From positions 1,054,001 through 1,118,000 of the forward strand of contig NZ_CP012073.1 of assembly GCF_001262075.1 (NCBI RefSeq): DNA of 64,000 bases, written 5' to 3'. The notes under the pieces were generated by a model. It made no database searches, was not told where the DNA came from, and saw only the letters and a program-made list of their open reading frames with translations. How positions within the stretch are numbered: position 1 is the stretch's first letter; every line of letters begins with the position of its first letter. Positions 29,548-39,401 of this stretch are shown in pieces. The position numbers and the translations under genes are program-made. Source of the stretch: Ottowia sp. oral taxon 894 (GTDB taxonomy: Bacteria > Pseudomonadota > Gammaproteobacteria > Burkholderiales > Burkholderiaceae_C).

Positions 29548-30225
29548 TTATTGCTTCTGTTCGACGCGCTCGACTTTGGTCTTGATGCCGCCGGATGCGC
29601 CATCAGACGCAGAGGCGGGCGCGGCCTTTGTTTCAGTCTTGGTTTCCGGCTTGGCTGCCGCAGCAGGCTTGGCGCCTGTGGCCGCTTTCACAATCTTGGC
29701 TGCGGCTTCATCAAATTTCTTGAGATGCCCTTCCACGGTGGATTCCGTGGCATTGATGATTTGCGCGGCCCAAGCGTTGGCAGCCTGACCGCCCGCCTCC
29801 TGGAATTTGGCGCTGGCGGGCGACTCCAGATAGGCGACGATGGTTTTCAGCTCGTCGGCTGACAATTTCTCCATATAGACAGGCACAAGAGCGGATTCAG
29901 CCGTTTTGGCGGCCTGCGCCTCTACGGTTTTGCCTGTGGCGTCCAGCAGCTTTTTCAGTTCGACATCCAGTTTCTCGCGCACATCCTTTTGCTTGTCGGC
30001 AGGCACGTTCTGATCAATGTTCTGTGACCAGGTGGCAATGACGGGCTGTGCAACGGCATTCACCAGCTGGTGGGCAAGCTGGACGGAGTCGTTTTTTTGC
30101 TGGATTTGGGCCAGTTTCACGGCCAGGGCCTTTTTGGCGTCGTCCGCTTTCGCGTCTTGGGCATGCGCCGCGAAAGGCAGGGCGCAAACGGCCAGAGTGA
30201 GGGCGGCCAGGGTTTTGTTGAGCAT
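29548..30225 (-). CDS. Exported DUF2059 family protein
   Basis: The protein has 225 residues and a clear signal peptide (MLNKTLAALTLAVCALPFAAHAQ). The mature part contains a DUF2059-like helical region (VYMEKLSADELKTIVAYLES; SPASAKFQE) and ends with a Lys/Ala/Thr-rich low-complexity tail. The function of DUF2059 is not known. It lies between gyrA (13 bp upstream) and pheA (3 bp downstream), as in other Burkholderiales. The ATG at 30223-30225 was chosen because the signal peptide begins there. Confidence 0.85.
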   Translation of the reverse strand: MLNKTLAALTLAVCALPFAAHAQDAKADDAKKALAVKLAQIQQKNDSVQLAHQLVNAVAQPVIATWSQNIDQNVPADKQKDVREKLDVELKKLLDATGKTVEAQAAKTAESALVPVYMEKLSADELKTIVAYLESPASAKFQEAGGQAANAWAAQIINATESTVEGHLKKFDEAAAKIVKAATGAKPAAAAKPETKTETKAAPASASDGASGGIKTKVERVEQKQ

Positions 30226-30238
30226 GGGTTTCACTGAT

Positions 30239-32938
30239 TTACTCCGTGGTGGGGGATGGTTGAGGGGTATCGCCGCTTCCGGCGTTGTCTGCGTTGCCGT
30301 CTTCGCCGTCGGCTGGCGCGTCATTGGCATCGTTTTCCACGATGCGTTGCAGGCCGCTCAGGCGGGCGCCGTCGTCTAGCGCGATGAGGGTTACGCCTTG
30401 CGTGGCGCGGCCCATCTCGCGGATTTCAGCCACGCGGGTGCGCACGAGCACGCCCTTGTCGGTGATGAGCATGATTTCGTCATCGGCATTGACCAGCGTG
30501 GCAGCAACGACCTTGCCGTTGCGCTCGCTTTGCTGGATGGCGATCATGCCTTTGGTGCCGCGCCCGTGCCGCGTGTATTCGCTGATATGAGTGCGTTTGC
30601 CGTAGCCGTTTTCAGTAGCGGTGAGCACGCTGTTGCGCGCGCCGGGGGCGGATTCGGCTTCGCTGGCCTCGGCTTCCGCCACGAGCATGGCAATCACGCG
30701 CTGGCCTTCTTCCAGGTTCATGCCGCGCACGCCACGGGCCTGGCGGCCCATGTGGCGCACGTCGTTTTCATCAAAGCGCACGGCCTTGCCGCCGTCAGAA
30801 AACAGCATGACGTCGTGCTTGCCGTCCGTCAGGGCCGCGCCAATGAGGTAGTCGCCCTCATCCAGCCCCACGGCGATGATGCCGGCCTTGCGCGGGTTGC
30901 TGAATTCATTCAGCGCGGTTTTCTTCACGGTGCCGCCCGCCGTGGCCATGAACACATAGCGGTCGGCCGGGAAGGCGCGCATTTCGCCCGTGAGCGGCAG
31001 CACCACCGTGATTTTTTCGCCTTCTTCCAGCGGGAACATGTTGACGATAGGCCGCCCGCGCGAACCGCGCGAGCCGGATGGCGCTTCCCATACCTTGAGC
31101 CAATAAAGCTTCCCGCGATTGGAAAAGCACAGGATGTAGTCGTGCGTGTTGGCAATGAAAATCTGGTCAATCCAGTCATCTTCCTTGGTGGTCGTGGCCT
31201 GCTTGCCCCGGCCGCCGCGCTTTTGAGCGCGGTATTCATTCAGCGGCTGGCTCTTGATGTAACCCGTGTGGCTGAGCGTGACCACCATGTCGGTGGGGGT
31301 GATGAGGTCTTCCGTGGCCAGGTCCTGCGCATTGGGTTCGATGGTGGAGCGGCGCACGCCTTCCGCCGTCTGGCCAAATTCGGCTTTCAGCGCCGCCAGC
31401 TCGTCGCCAATGATGGCCGTGACGCGCGCCGGGCGGGCCAGAATGTCCAGCAAGTCTTCAATCTGCGCCATGACCTCCTTGTATTCGGCCACGATCTTGT
31501 CTTGCTCAAGGCCCGTGAGACGTTGCAGGCGCATTTGCAGAATTTCCTGCGCTTGCGTGTCTGAAAGGCGATACAGGCCATCTTTTTGCAGGCCGAATTC
31601 GCGTGGAAGAGCTTCCGGGCGGTAGTCATCAGCGCGCACTTCTGTGCCATCCTCGCGCGTGCGGGTCAGCATTTCACGAACCAGATGACTGTCCCAAGTG
31701 CGCGCCATCAGCTCGGTCTTGGCCACAGGCGGCGTGGGCGATTCGCGGATGATGCGGATGAATTCGTCGATATTGGCCAGCGCTACGGCCAGGCCTTCCA
31801 GCACATGGCCGCGATCACGCGCCTTGCGCAAGTCAAAAATGGTGCGGCGCGTCACCACTTCGCGCCGGTGCTGCAAGAAGACTTCCAGCAGGTCTTTCAG
31901 GTTGCACAGGCGCGGCTGACCATCTACCAGCGCCACCATGTTGATGCCGAAAGTGTCTTGCAGCTGCGTTTGCTTGTAGAGGTTGTTGAGCACCACCTCC
32001 GGCACTTCGCCGCGCTTGAGTTCAATGACCAGACGCATGCCGGACTTGTCCGACTCGTCTTGAATGTGGCTGATGCCTTCGAGCTTCTTCTCGTGCACCA
32101 GCTCGGCCATGCGCTCCTGCAAGGTTTTTTTGTTGACCTGATAAGGCAGCTCGTCCACCACGATGGCCTGGCGCTGGCCCTTGTCAATATCCTCAAAATG
32201 ACACTTGGCCCGCATGACCACGCGGCCGCGCCCCGTGCGGTAGCCTTCCCGCACGCCCTGAATGCCATAGATGATGCCCGCCGTCGGGAAATCGGGCGCG
32301 GGCACGATTTCCATTAAGTCTTCGACTGTGGATTCCGGGTTGTGCAGCAGGTGCAGGCAGGCATCCACCACTTCATTGAGGTTGTGCGGAGGAATGTTGG
32401 TGGCCATGCCCACGGCAATGCCGCCGGAGCCATTAACAAGCAGATTGGGCAGCCGCGTGGGCAGCACCGTCGGCTCCATTTCCTTGCCGTCATAGTTGGG
32501 CGCCATATCGACAGTCTGCTTGTCGATTTCGCCCAGGATTTCGCCAGAAATGCGCTCCAGCCGGCATTCCGTGTACCGGTAGGCAGCTGCCGGGTCGCCA
32601 TCCACCGAGCCAAAGTTGCCCTGCCCGTCAATCAGCGGATAGCGCATGGAAAAATCCTGCGCCATGCGCACCAGCGCCTCATAAGTGGCCGAGTCGCCGT
32701 GCGGGTGGAAACGTCCCAGCACATCGCCCACCACGCGCGCGCATTTCACATAAGGCCGGTTCCAGACGTTGTTGGCTTCGTGCATGGAATACAGCACACG
32801 CCGGTGCACGGGCTTGAGACCGTCGCGCGCATCCGGCAAGGCGCGGCCTACGATCACGCTCATGGCGTAATCCAGATAGCTGCGCCGCATTTCCTCTTCC
32901 AGGCTAATCGGCAGGGTTTCCTTGGCAAATTCAGTCAT
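30239..32938 (-). CDS. gyrA: DNA gyrase subunit A
   Basis: GyrA is the breakage-reunion subunit of gyrase. The 899-residue protein has the [17 protein letters not shown] motif, the quinolone-determining region ([18 protein letters not shown]) with Ser83 and Glu87 in E. coli numbering, which coincides with its own numbering, and the catalytic tyrosine in YRYTECRL. The C-terminal pinwheel carries the GyrA box as QKRGGRGKQ. The acidic C-terminal tail ([16 protein letters not shown]) is typical. It is the first gene of gyrA-DUF2059-pheA-tyrA on the minus strand, divergent from ompA. Confidence 0.97.
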   Translation of the reverse strand: MTEFAKETLPISLEEEMRRSYLDYAMSVIVGRALPDARDGLKPVHRRVLYSMHEANNVWNRPYVKCARVVGDVLGRFHPHGDSATYEALVRMAQDFSMRYPLIDGQGNFGSVDGDPAAAYRYTECRLERISGEILGEIDKQTVDMAPNYDGKEMEPTVLPTRLPNLLVNGSGGIAVGMATNIPPHNLNEVVDACLHLLHNPESTVEDLMEIVPAPDFPTAGIIYGIQGVREGYRTGRGRVVMRAKCHFEDIDKGQRQAIVVDELPYQVNKKTLQERMAELVHEKKLEGISHIQDESDKSGMRLVIELKRGEVPEVVLNNLYKQTQLQDTFGINMVALVDGQPRLCNLKDLLEVFLQHRREVVTRRTIFDLRKARDRGHVLEGLAVALANIDEFIRIIRESPTPPVAKTELMARTWDSHLVREMLTRTREDGTEVRADDYRPEALPREFGLQKDGLYRLSDTQAQEILQMRLQRLTGLEQDKIVAEYKEVMAQIEDLLDILARPARVTAIIGDELAALKAEFGQTAEGVRRSTIEPNAQDLATEDLITPTDMVVTLSHTGYIKSQPLNEYRAQKRGGRGKQATTTKEDDWIDQIFIANTHDYILCFSNRGKLYWLKVWEAPSGSRGSRGRPIVNMFPLEEGEKITVVLPLTGEMRAFPADRYVFMATAGGTVKKTALNEFSNPRKAGIIAVGLDEGDYLIGAALTDGKHDVMLFSDGGKAVRFDENDVRHMGRQARGVRGMNLEEGQRVIAMLVAEAEASEAESAPGARNSVLTATENGYGKRTHISEYTRHGRGTKGMIAIQQSERNGKVVAATLVNADDEIMLITDKGVLVRTRVAEIREMGRATQGVTLIALDDGARLSGLQRIVENDANDAPADGEDGNADNAGSGDTPQPSPTTE

Positions 32939-33196
32939 ATATATGGAGGCAGCAACAAGCCTTCGCCGGGACGGGAAAAGGAGTCAATTTTAGGGGCACA
33001 GCCATCATGAACGCCCGTTGCCTGCAAGCAACAAATTCTGCCGTTTCAGGAACATATCAGCTTTGTTCACCGGGGGAAACGCCCATTCTTTGCAAGGCAT
33101 ATGGCACAATGAAAAAAGCGTTTTGGTGGTGGTCACTCGAAGCGTTTGATTCTGTCGCAGCCGTTTGCTGCGGATTTTTTCCCCAAGAGGAGAACC

Positions 33197-33841
33197 ATGA
33201 AGAAACTGAACAAATTTGCACTTGCACTGGCTGCTTTGACCGTGGCTGGCTCCGCCTTTGCCGCTGCTGGCGACATTGACAACTGGCGTAATGCCAACAA
33301 TGAACTGGTCTGGAAAAACGGCACGAACGAACTGTGCTGGCGTGATGCCTACTGGACGCCTGCGACAGCCGCAGCCACCTGCGATGGCGCTCTGGCTCCC
33401 GCCGCTCCTGCAGCTGAACCGGCTTCTCCGGCTGAACCAGTTCCCACGCCTGAACCCACTCCGGCGCCTGTGGCTGTCGAGAAAATCACTTATTCCGCCG
33501 AAGCTCTGTTTGACTTTGACAAATCTGTCCTGAAACCTGAAGGCCGCCGCATTCTGGACGAGCTGGTTGAAAAGGTGCAAGGCATCAACCTTGAAGTAAT
33601 GGTTGCCATCGGTCACACCGACTCCATCGGCACCGAAGCCTATAACCAACGCCTGTCTGAGCGCCGCGCCAATGCCGTGAAGGCTTATCTGGTGTCCAAG
33701 GGCATCGAGAGCGATCGCGTTGCTACTGAAGGCAAGGGTGAGTTGCAGCCTGTGGCCAGCAACAAGACCAAAGCGGGCCGTGCGCAGAACCGCCGCGTGG
33801 AAATCGAAGTGGTAGGCACCCGCAACGCTCCCCAGCAGTAA
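33197..33841 (+). CDS. OmpA-family outer-membrane/peptidoglycan-binding protein
   Basis: The protein has 214 residues. It has a signal peptide (MKKLNKFALALAALTVAGSAFA), a short region with a two-cysteine pair (NGTNELCWRDAYWTPATAA...C), a Pro/Ala/Glu linker, and a C-terminal OmpA domain (about residues 95-205: ALFDFDKSVLKPEGRRILD; IGHTDSIGTEAYNQRLSERR) that binds diaminopimelate of peptidoglycan. There is no eight-stranded barrel. A strong Shine-Dalgarno (AAGAGGAGA) precedes the ATG and a strong terminator follows. Orthologues sit next to gyrA in many Comamonadaceae. Codon use is less GC-rich than its neighbours, fitting high expression. Confidence 0.93.
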   Translation: MKKLNKFALALAALTVAGSAFAAAGDIDNWRNANNELVWKNGTNELCWRDAYWTPATAAATCDGALAPAAPAAEPASPAEPVPTPEPTPAPVAVEKITYSAEALFDFDKSVLKPEGRRILDELVEKVQGINLEVMVAIGHTDSIGTEAYNQRLSERRANAVKAYLVSKGIESDRVATEGKGELQPVASNKTKAGRAQNRRVEIEVVGTRNAPQQ

Positions 33842-33868
33842 TTGCCAATCGCAGCGTAAGTGGCGCCA

Positions 33869-33900
33869 AAAGCCCCGGATTTATTCCGGGGCTTTTTTAT
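33869..33900 (+). terminator. Rho-independent terminator of the ompA-family gene
   Basis: AGCCCCGG (33871-33878) and CCGGGGCT (33886-33893) form a perfect 8-bp stem with a 7-base loop, followed by TTTTTT. This is one of the strongest terminators in the window. Confidence 0.9.
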
Positions 33901-34220
33901 TGCTCAAGTTAGAATATTAACCACCGTTTTGGTTCATCTGCAACAACTGCCATCAACCGTCTAAACGTTCTATACCTTCCATAGAACATAAACAATATTT
34001 ACAAGACCGATCGATTCACGGCCGCATCGTTTACAATAAAGCGCCTTCATCAATCTTGCCTATTCGCTTAATTTGGACGGGAGCAGAAGGCGAAGTTTTC
34101 TGTCATGCGGCAATGACCAGATAACAAGCCATTGTGTTTTTTGAAACACTGAATATTCAGATCCATTTAGACATCTGCCATGTCTCGCTGACCGGTTGGT
34201 GATTCCAGATTCGCTACAGG
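33901..34220. other. AT-richer intergenic region without a supported gene
   Basis: About 320 bp between two convergent terminators are visibly more AT-rich than the surroundings (for example AACATAAACAATATTTAC). No coding region with recognisable similarity was seen; a 60-codon minus-strand open frame at 34060-34242 has no recognisable features and runs into the htpX terminator. ubiG, the usual gene after ompA in relatives, is absent. It may be a relic of a lost gene or foreign DNA. Confidence 0.45.
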
Positions 34221-34223
34221 CAT

Positions 34224-34256
34224 AAAAAAACCGGACAGGCATGAAAGCCTGTCCGG
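34224..34256 (-). terminator. Rho-independent terminator of htpX
   Basis: CCGGACAGGC (34231-34240) and GCCTGTCCGG (34247-34256) form a perfect 10-bp stem with loop ATGAAA; seven A on the left give a T run on the minus strand. Confidence 0.9.
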
Positions 34257-34274
34257 CACTGTGTCGCGGCCGTT

Positions 34275-35159
34275 TCAGCGCTGCATCTGCTGCCGCGCTT
34301 GCAAGGCGGCAATGCGCTCCTCAATAGGCGGGTGCGAAGAAAACAGCTTTCCAATCTGACCCGTGATCCCCATGGCCTGCATGTTTTCTGGCAAAGCGCC
34401 AGCGTGCATGCCGCCCAGGCGCTGCAAGGCGCGAGTCATGGATTGCGACTGGCCCATGAGTTCGGCGGAACCGGCATCGGCGCGGAATTCACGCTGCCGG
34501 GAAAACCAGGCAACAATAATGCCTGCCAGAAAGCCGAAAAGAATATCAAGCACCACTGTGCTGACGTAATAGCCAATGCCGGGAGCGCCGTTGCTGTCGT
34601 CATTGCGGCGCAGCGCGCTATCGATCAGGGTTCCGATCAGGCGGCTGAGAAACACCACAAAGGTATTCATCACGCCTTGAATCAGCGTCATGGTCACCAT
34701 GTCGCCATTGGCCACGTGAGCAATTTCGTGGCCAATGACGGCCTCGATTTCTTCGCGCGTCATGCCCTGCAAAAGACCTGTGGAAACGGCCACCAGCGCG
34801 CTGTTTTTGAAGGCCCCCGTGGCAAACGCGTTAGGCTCGCCTTGGTAAATGCCCACTTCTGGCATATCAATGCCTGCTTTATCAGCAAACCGGCGCACGG
34901 TTTACACAATCCAGGCTTCGTCTGCATTTTGCGGCTGGTTGATGATTTTCACGCCCATGCTGGTTTTCGCCACTGTCTTGCTCATCAGCAGCGAAATCGT
35001 GGCTCCAGCAAATCCCACCACCAGCGAATATCCCATCAGAGTGGCGACATCGACCCCGTTGGGGCCTATGAAACGGTTCAGACCAAATATGCTCGTGATC
35101 AGGCCGATTACTACCATGACTGCAATATTGGTAGCCAGAAAGAGGGCAATGCGTTTCAT
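34275..35159 (-). pseudogene. htpX: htpX, membrane zinc metalloprotease gene with an in-frame stop codon
   Basis: Read through, this encodes a 294-residue HtpX, an inner-membrane zinc protease (M48) that degrades damaged membrane proteins. The start is ATG 35157-35159 ([11 protein letters not shown]) with AAGGAA upstream. Codon 86 (34902-34904) is TAA, splitting the frame between DEAWIV and [10 protein letters not shown], a conserved stretch where relatives have a charged residue. The rest is intact: zinc motif [11 protein letters not shown], the third ligand in [13 protein letters not shown], a normal end and terminator. A GTG two codons after the stop could restart the catalytic part, but without the first two membrane helices. 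One base change (from GAA or CAA) or a sequencing error explains it. Confidence 0.88.
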
Positions 35160-35261
35160 GAGTTCCTTTTCAAAAAATATGCGACGCCTGATGATGATGG
35201 CCAAAGAGCCGATTTCAAGCGGCGCTCACAATTCTTCATATTCCCTTTCAGAGGAGTTCTC

Positions 35262-36437
35262 ATGGATACCCATTCCTGGCTGCGCACGCTGATTTCGCTG
35301 GACACCACCAGCCGCCTCTCCAATCTGGGGCTGATTGAAACCGTGCGCGATGCGCTACGCCGCCTCGGCATTGACCCTTGGCTCAACGCCAGCGCCACTC
35401 AGCCCAAAGCCAACCTTTTCGCCACGCTGCCCGCGCGAGATGGCAGCACCCAGGGCGGCATCATTCTGTCGGGCCATACCGACGTTGTCCCCGTTGATGG
35501 CCAGCCGTGGCGCAGCAATCCTTTCACCCTCACCGAACGCGAGGGCCGCCTGTACGGCCGGGGCAGCGCGGACATGAAAGGCTTTATCGCCGCCGTCCTC
35601 GCCTGGGCGCCCAGCTACGTGGCCAACCCGGGCTGCAAACCCGTGCATCTGGCCCTTTCATACGATGAAGAAGTGGGCTGTTTGGGCGCGCGCGCCTTGC
35701 TGCACGAAGTGGTCCAGCGCGGCATCCGGGCCGATGGCTGCATCGTGGGCGAACCCACTTCCATGCAGCCCGTCATCGCGCACAAGGGCATCAGCCTGTA
35801 TCACTGCCGCGTGCATGGCCGCGCTGCCCACTCTTCGCTCACGCCACAGGGCTGCAACGCCATTGAATACGCCGCCCGTCTCATCAGCCATATTCGCGAT
35901 GTGGCTGATGCCTGCAAAGCCCACGGCCCGTTTGACGAGGGCTATGACGTCCCCTTTTCCACCCTCTCCACCAACCTTGCCAGCGGCGGCATGGCGCTCA
36001 ACGTCATCCCCGCCGAATGCGAATTCAGCTACGAAATCCGCAACCTGCCCGGCTCGCCTGCCGCTGGCATTCAGGCCCGCGTCAGCCACTATGTGGAAAG
36101 CACGCTGCTGCCCCGCATGCGGGCCGAATGCCCTGATGCCCGCATCGATATCACGCCCGGCGTCAGCGTTCCTGCGCTGGATGGCTGCGCGCAAACAGAC
36201 ATTGCCAGGCTCGTGCTCTCCCTGGCCGCGCGCCAGCCGCGCAAGGTGGCCTACGTAACGGAAGCAGGGCTGTTCCAGCAAGCAGGCATCCCGGCCATCG
36301 TTTGCGGCCCCGGCAGCATCGAGCAGGCTCACAAGGCTGATGAGTACGTCACCCTTGAGCAACTAGAACAGTGCGACCGCTTTCTGCAACGCCTGGGCCT
36401 GGCTCTGGGGCAAAGGCGGCAAGGCGGCTTTGGATAG
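35262..36437 (+). CDS. argE: Acetylornithine deacetylase
   Basis: ArgE (M20 family) removes the acetyl group from N-acetylornithine in arginine synthesis. The 391-residue protein shows the metal-binding and catalytic motifs SGHTDVVPVDG, GRGSADMKGFIA, the YDEEVGCLGA glutamate pair and VGEPTSMQP, with a dimerisation domain in the middle. Start ATG 35262 has GAGGAG upstream. It is divergent from htpX and 54 bp from the 3' end of the convergent alr gene. A related deacylase specificity cannot be fully excluded. Confidence 0.9.
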   Translation: MDTHSWLRTLISLDTTSRLSNLGLIETVRDALRRLGIDPWLNASATQPKANLFATLPARDGSTQGGIILSGHTDVVPVDGQPWRSNPFTLTEREGRLYGRGSADMKGFIAAVLAWAPSYVANPGCKPVHLALSYDEEVGCLGARALLHEVVQRGIRADGCIVGEPTSMQPVIAHKGISLYHCRVHGRAAHSSLTPQGCNAIEYAARLISHIRDVADACKAHGPFDEGYDVPFSTLSTNLASGGMALNVIPAECEFSYEIRNLPGSPAAGIQARVSHYVESTLLPRMRAECPDARIDITPGVSVPALDGCAQTDIARLVLSLAARQPRKVAYVTEAGLFQQAGIPAIVCGPGSIEQAHKADEYVTLEQLEQCDRFLQRLGLALGQRRQGGFG

Positions 36438-36491
36438 GCCTTCAAGCCGCATCAGGCCGCAGGCAGATTCCTGAAGCCCTCCGGCAAGGCT

Positions 36492-37571
36492 TCAGGCCTC
36501 ATCCACCACGGCGGGCACGCGCGGAGCCAGGGCGCTCATCAGCACGTAGCCCACGGTGCCAGCGGCGTGGGCCACTTCATCAATGGACAGCCCCTGCCCC
36601 CAAAGGGTGACAGGCGAGCCAAAAGCGGCCTGCGGCACGGGAGCGAGATCAACGGCCAGCATGTCCATGCTCACGCGCCCCAGGGTGCGGGTGCGCACGC
36701 CCTCCACCAGCACGGGGGTGCCGGTGGGCGCTTCGCGCGGGTAGCCATCGGCGTAGCCGCAGGCCACCACGCCAACGCGCATGGGGCCTTGTGCCGTGAA
36801 CAGGCCGCCGTAGCCCACGCGCTCCCCGGCCTGCACGTGAGTCACGCCGATCAGGCGCGAGGTCAGCGACATGGCGGGCTGCAGGCCCCAATCGCTGGCG
36901 CTATGCGCAGGGTAGTCGGGCGAGCTGCCGTAAAGGGCAATGCCCGGGCGCACCCAGTCAGAAGACGCATCGCCCGCGTGGCGCAGCAAGGCGGCGCTGT
37001 TGCACAGCGTGCGCTCGCCGGGCAGGCCCTGCGTGGCTTGCGTGAACACGGCCTGCTGCAGCGCAATGCCGCGCGCGCCATCGGCATCGGCAAAGTGGGT
37101 GGCGTGCGAAATTTCCTCCACCTGGGGCAGCGCCGCCAGCCGGGCGTAGGCGGCGCGGTAGCGGCCAGGCGCGAAGCCCAAGCGGTTCATGCCGCTGTTG
37201 AGCTTGAGAAAAACGCGATGCGGCTGGTGCGTCTTGTGCATGGCCAGCCAGTCGATCTGCTCGTCGCAATGCACGGCGTGCCACAAATTCAGGCGCGAGC
37301 AGGTTTCCAGATCGCGCGGCTCAAACACGCCTTCCAGCAGCAAGATGGGGCCGCGCCAGCCCAAGGCGCGCAGGCGCTCGGCTTCATCCAGCTCCAGCAG
37401 CGCAAAGCCATCGGCGCCGCGCAATGCCTCGAACACGCGCTCAATGCCATGTCCGTAGGCGTTGGCCTTGACCACGGCCCACACCCGCGCCTCCGGCGCC
37501 GCCTGCCGCACGCGCGCCAGGTTGTGCCGCAGCGCGGCGTGATGAACGGTAGCCAAAAGAGGGCGGGGCAT
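36492..37571 (-). CDS. alr: Alanine racemase
   Basis: Alr converts L- to D-alanine for peptidoglycan with PLP. The 359-residue protein has the PLP lysine in [12 protein letters not shown] (Lys35) and the second catalytic base, a tyrosine, in [10 protein letters not shown], plus the C-terminal beta domain ([12 protein letters not shown]). The ATG at 37569-37571 ([11 protein letters not shown]) gives a normal length. It is a single gene; whether this is the biosynthetic (alr) or catabolic (dadX) type cannot be told from sequence alone. Confidence 0.94.
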   Translation of the reverse strand: MPRPLLATVHHAALRHNLARVRQAAPEARVWAVVKANAYGHGIERVFEALRGADGFALLELDEAERLRALGWRGPILLLEGVFEPRDLETCSRLNLWHAVHCDEQIDWLAMHKTHQPHRVFLKLNSGMNRLGFAPGRYRAAYARLAALPQVEEISHATHFADADGARGIALQQAVFTQATQGLPGERTLCNSAALLRHAGDASSDWVRPGIALYGSSPDYPAHSASDWGLQPAMSLTSRLIGVTHVQAGERVGYGGLFTAQGPMRVGVVACGYADGYPREAPTGTPVLVEGVRTRTLGRVSMDMLAVDLAPVPQAAFGSPVTLWGQGLSIDEVAHAAGTVGYVLMSALAPRVPAVVDEA

Positions 37572-37703
37572 GGCGAAGCGGCAGGGGGGCGGAAAGCGAA
37601 GGCGGCGATTGTGTCACCGGGGTTCACGGCGGCTTGGCGCGCGCCAGCCCCGCCCCGCAGCCCTGCCAAGCGCCCAGACGGCCTGAAAGCCCATTTTTCT
37701 CAT

Positions 37704-37790
37704 CAAAAAAAGGAGCAAATCGGCACCCATGAAAACACCCTTTTGCGCCCGTCCATGCGGACATCACGCTATTGATACAAGAGCAAATCA
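37704..37790 (+). repeat. Dispersed intergenic repeat, plus orientation, core variant
   Basis: It contains AAAAAAGGAGCAAATCGG, ACCCTTTTGCGCCC, a core GTCCATGCGGACATCACG and the end CTATTGATACAAGAGCAAAT. The central ACTA of the usual core is replaced, leaving a GTCC/GGAC inverted repeat. It fills most of the 301-bp gap (37572-37872) between divergent alr and holA; nothing else was seen there. Confidence 0.85.
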
Positions 37791-37872
37791 ACGCCTGTGC
37801 GGCTGGCCGCTCCAATGCCTGCCCGCGCCCAGACAAAGACAATCACCCGCTTCTTCCACCCCCTTGCCGCCC

Positions 37873-38964
37873 ATGCAACTGCCCCTCACGCAACTGCCCG
37901 CCCACCTGACCCAAGGGCTGCGCCCGCTGTATGTGCTGCACGGCGATGAACCGCTGCTGGCGCAGGAAGCGCAAGACGCCATCCGCGCCGCCGCACGCGC
38001 CGCCGGGCATGCCGAGCGCAGCGTGCACACCGTGATGGGCGCGCACTTCGACTGGAGCGCTCCGCTGGCCGCCGGGCAGTCGCTCAGCCTCTTTGCGCAA
38101 AAGCAGATCGTGGAAATCCGCATCCCGTCCGGCAAGCCCGGCAAGGAAGGCAGCGCGGCCTTGCAGCAACTGGCCGCGCAGATTGCCGGGCAGGCCGCAC
38201 AAGCCACTCCCAACGCGCCAGGCCCAGGCGTGCTCACCCTCATCACCCTGCCCCGGCTGGACAAAGCCGCCAAAACCAGCCCGTGGTTCACGGCGCTGGA
38301 AGCGGCGGGCGTGTGCGTGCAGACCGACCCCATCGACCGCGCCCGCCTGCCCGCGTGGATAGCCGAACGCATGGCGCGCCAGGGCCAGCGCGTGCCCGCA
38401 GGTGAAGAAGGCCAGCAGGCCCTGCGCTTTTTCGCTGACCGCGTGGAAGGCAACCTGCTGGCCGCGCATCAGGAAATCAGCAAGCTCGCCCTGCTCTACC
38501 CGCCAGGCGAAGTCAGCCGCGCGCAAATTGAAGCCGCCGTGCTCAACGTGGCCCGCTACGACGTCTTCAAACTCTCCGAAGCCATGCTGGCCGGCCAGCG
38601 CGCCCGCACGCAAAAAATGCTCGACGGCCTGCGAGCCGAAGGCGAAGCCGAAGTGCTGGTGCACTACGCCATTGCCGAAGACATCCGCACCCTCAAGCGC
38701 GTGAAAGACGCCACCGCCGCTGGCCGCCCCCTGCCCCTGGCCCTGCGCGAAGCGCGCGTGTGGGGCCAGCGCGAGCGCCTCATCGAACGCGCCCTGCCCG
38801 GCCTGCCCGCCGCGCAACTGGCCAGCCTGCTGCAAGCCGCGCACTTCGTGGACGGCATCTGCAAGGGCCTGCCAGCCCCCGGCTGGCCAGCCGCCCCCTG
38901 GCCCGCGCTGCACCGCCTGGCCCAAGGCCTGACGGCCGCCTGCGCCGCCGCCTGCAGGCGCTAA
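37873..38964 (+). CDS. holA: DNA polymerase III subunit delta
   Basis: HolA is the delta subunit of the clamp loader, which opens the beta clamp. The 363-residue protein has the typical start with YVLHGDEPLLAQEAQDAIR, the ATPase-like fold without a Walker motif, FFADRVEGNLLAAHQEISKLALLY, and the collar domain (EAMLAGQRARTQKMLDGL). The ATG at 37873 (MQLPLTQL) fits homologues. The usual upstream neighbours leuS and lptE are absent; alr lies upstream instead. Confidence 0.93.
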   Translation: MQLPLTQLPAHLTQGLRPLYVLHGDEPLLAQEAQDAIRAAARAAGHAERSVHTVMGAHFDWSAPLAAGQSLSLFAQKQIVEIRIPSGKPGKEGSAALQQLAAQIAGQAAQATPNAPGPGVLTLITLPRLDKAAKTSPWFTALEAAGVCVQTDPIDRARLPAWIAERMARQGQRVPAGEEGQQALRFFADRVEGNLLAAHQEISKLALLYPPGEVSRAQIEAAVLNVARYDVFKLSEAMLAGQRARTQKMLDGLRAEGEAEVLVHYAIAEDIRTLKRVKDATAAGRPLPLALREARVWGQRERLIERALPGLPAAQLASLLQAAHFVDGICKGLPAPGWPAAPWPALHRLAQGLTAACAAACRR

Positions 38965-39401
38965 AAGCCCGCGCTCCCAGCCCGCCCAGTCCTATTCGCT
39001 CCTTTATAGATAGCAATATGTCCTAGTGGAATCTGCGCTGAATGGCATTTCTTGCCACTCAAATTTGCTCCTCTTATTGATTCAACCAGATGAACAAAGC
39101 TCGCTCAAAGGCGCCCGCGCTCGTCTTGGGCTTGCAGCGCGGCAGCGCACGGCGATGCTGCGCCATGACCTCAAATGCAGCGTGCAGCTGAATGCGAAGC
39201 CATATCATCCGGCAGTTTGTAACGACAGGCTTTTGGATGTCTTGCCATGACTCACGGGGCGAAATGGCGCTGTGCGTTCCCTGTTCATGCCTTTCCTGGT
39301 CCGATGCGCTTCTTGGCTTTTCGCGGCCTGGCCGTGAACAGGCTCTGGCAAATGTCCATCGCGCGCCTGCCGCGTGCTGATGAGCCGGTTCGGGAGCGGG
39401 C
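38965..39401. other. Intergenic region between holA and the ABC operon
   Basis: These 437 bp hold a minus-orientation repeat copy at 38994-39080. The remaining 320 bp have no recognisable gene; short frames on both strands look random. The promoter of the following ABC operon should lie here but I could not identify it with confidence. Confidence 0.45.
38994..39080 (-). repeat. Dispersed intergenic repeat, minus orientation
   Basis: It contains ATTCGCTCCTTTATAGATAG, CAATATGTCCTAGTGGAATC, TGCGCTGAATGGCATTT and the end CTCAAATTTGCTCCTCTTAT. It follows holA. Confidence 0.9.

Noticed and set aside
34060-34242. 60-codon minus-strand open frame between ompA and htpX
   Set aside because: No Shine-Dalgarno or similarity is evident, it runs into the htpX terminator, and it lies in AT-rich intergenic DNA.
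37672-37700. Possible Neisseria-type DNA uptake sequence near CAGACGGCC
   Set aside because: It matches only part of TTCAGACGGC and lacks the leading bases, so it is likely chance.
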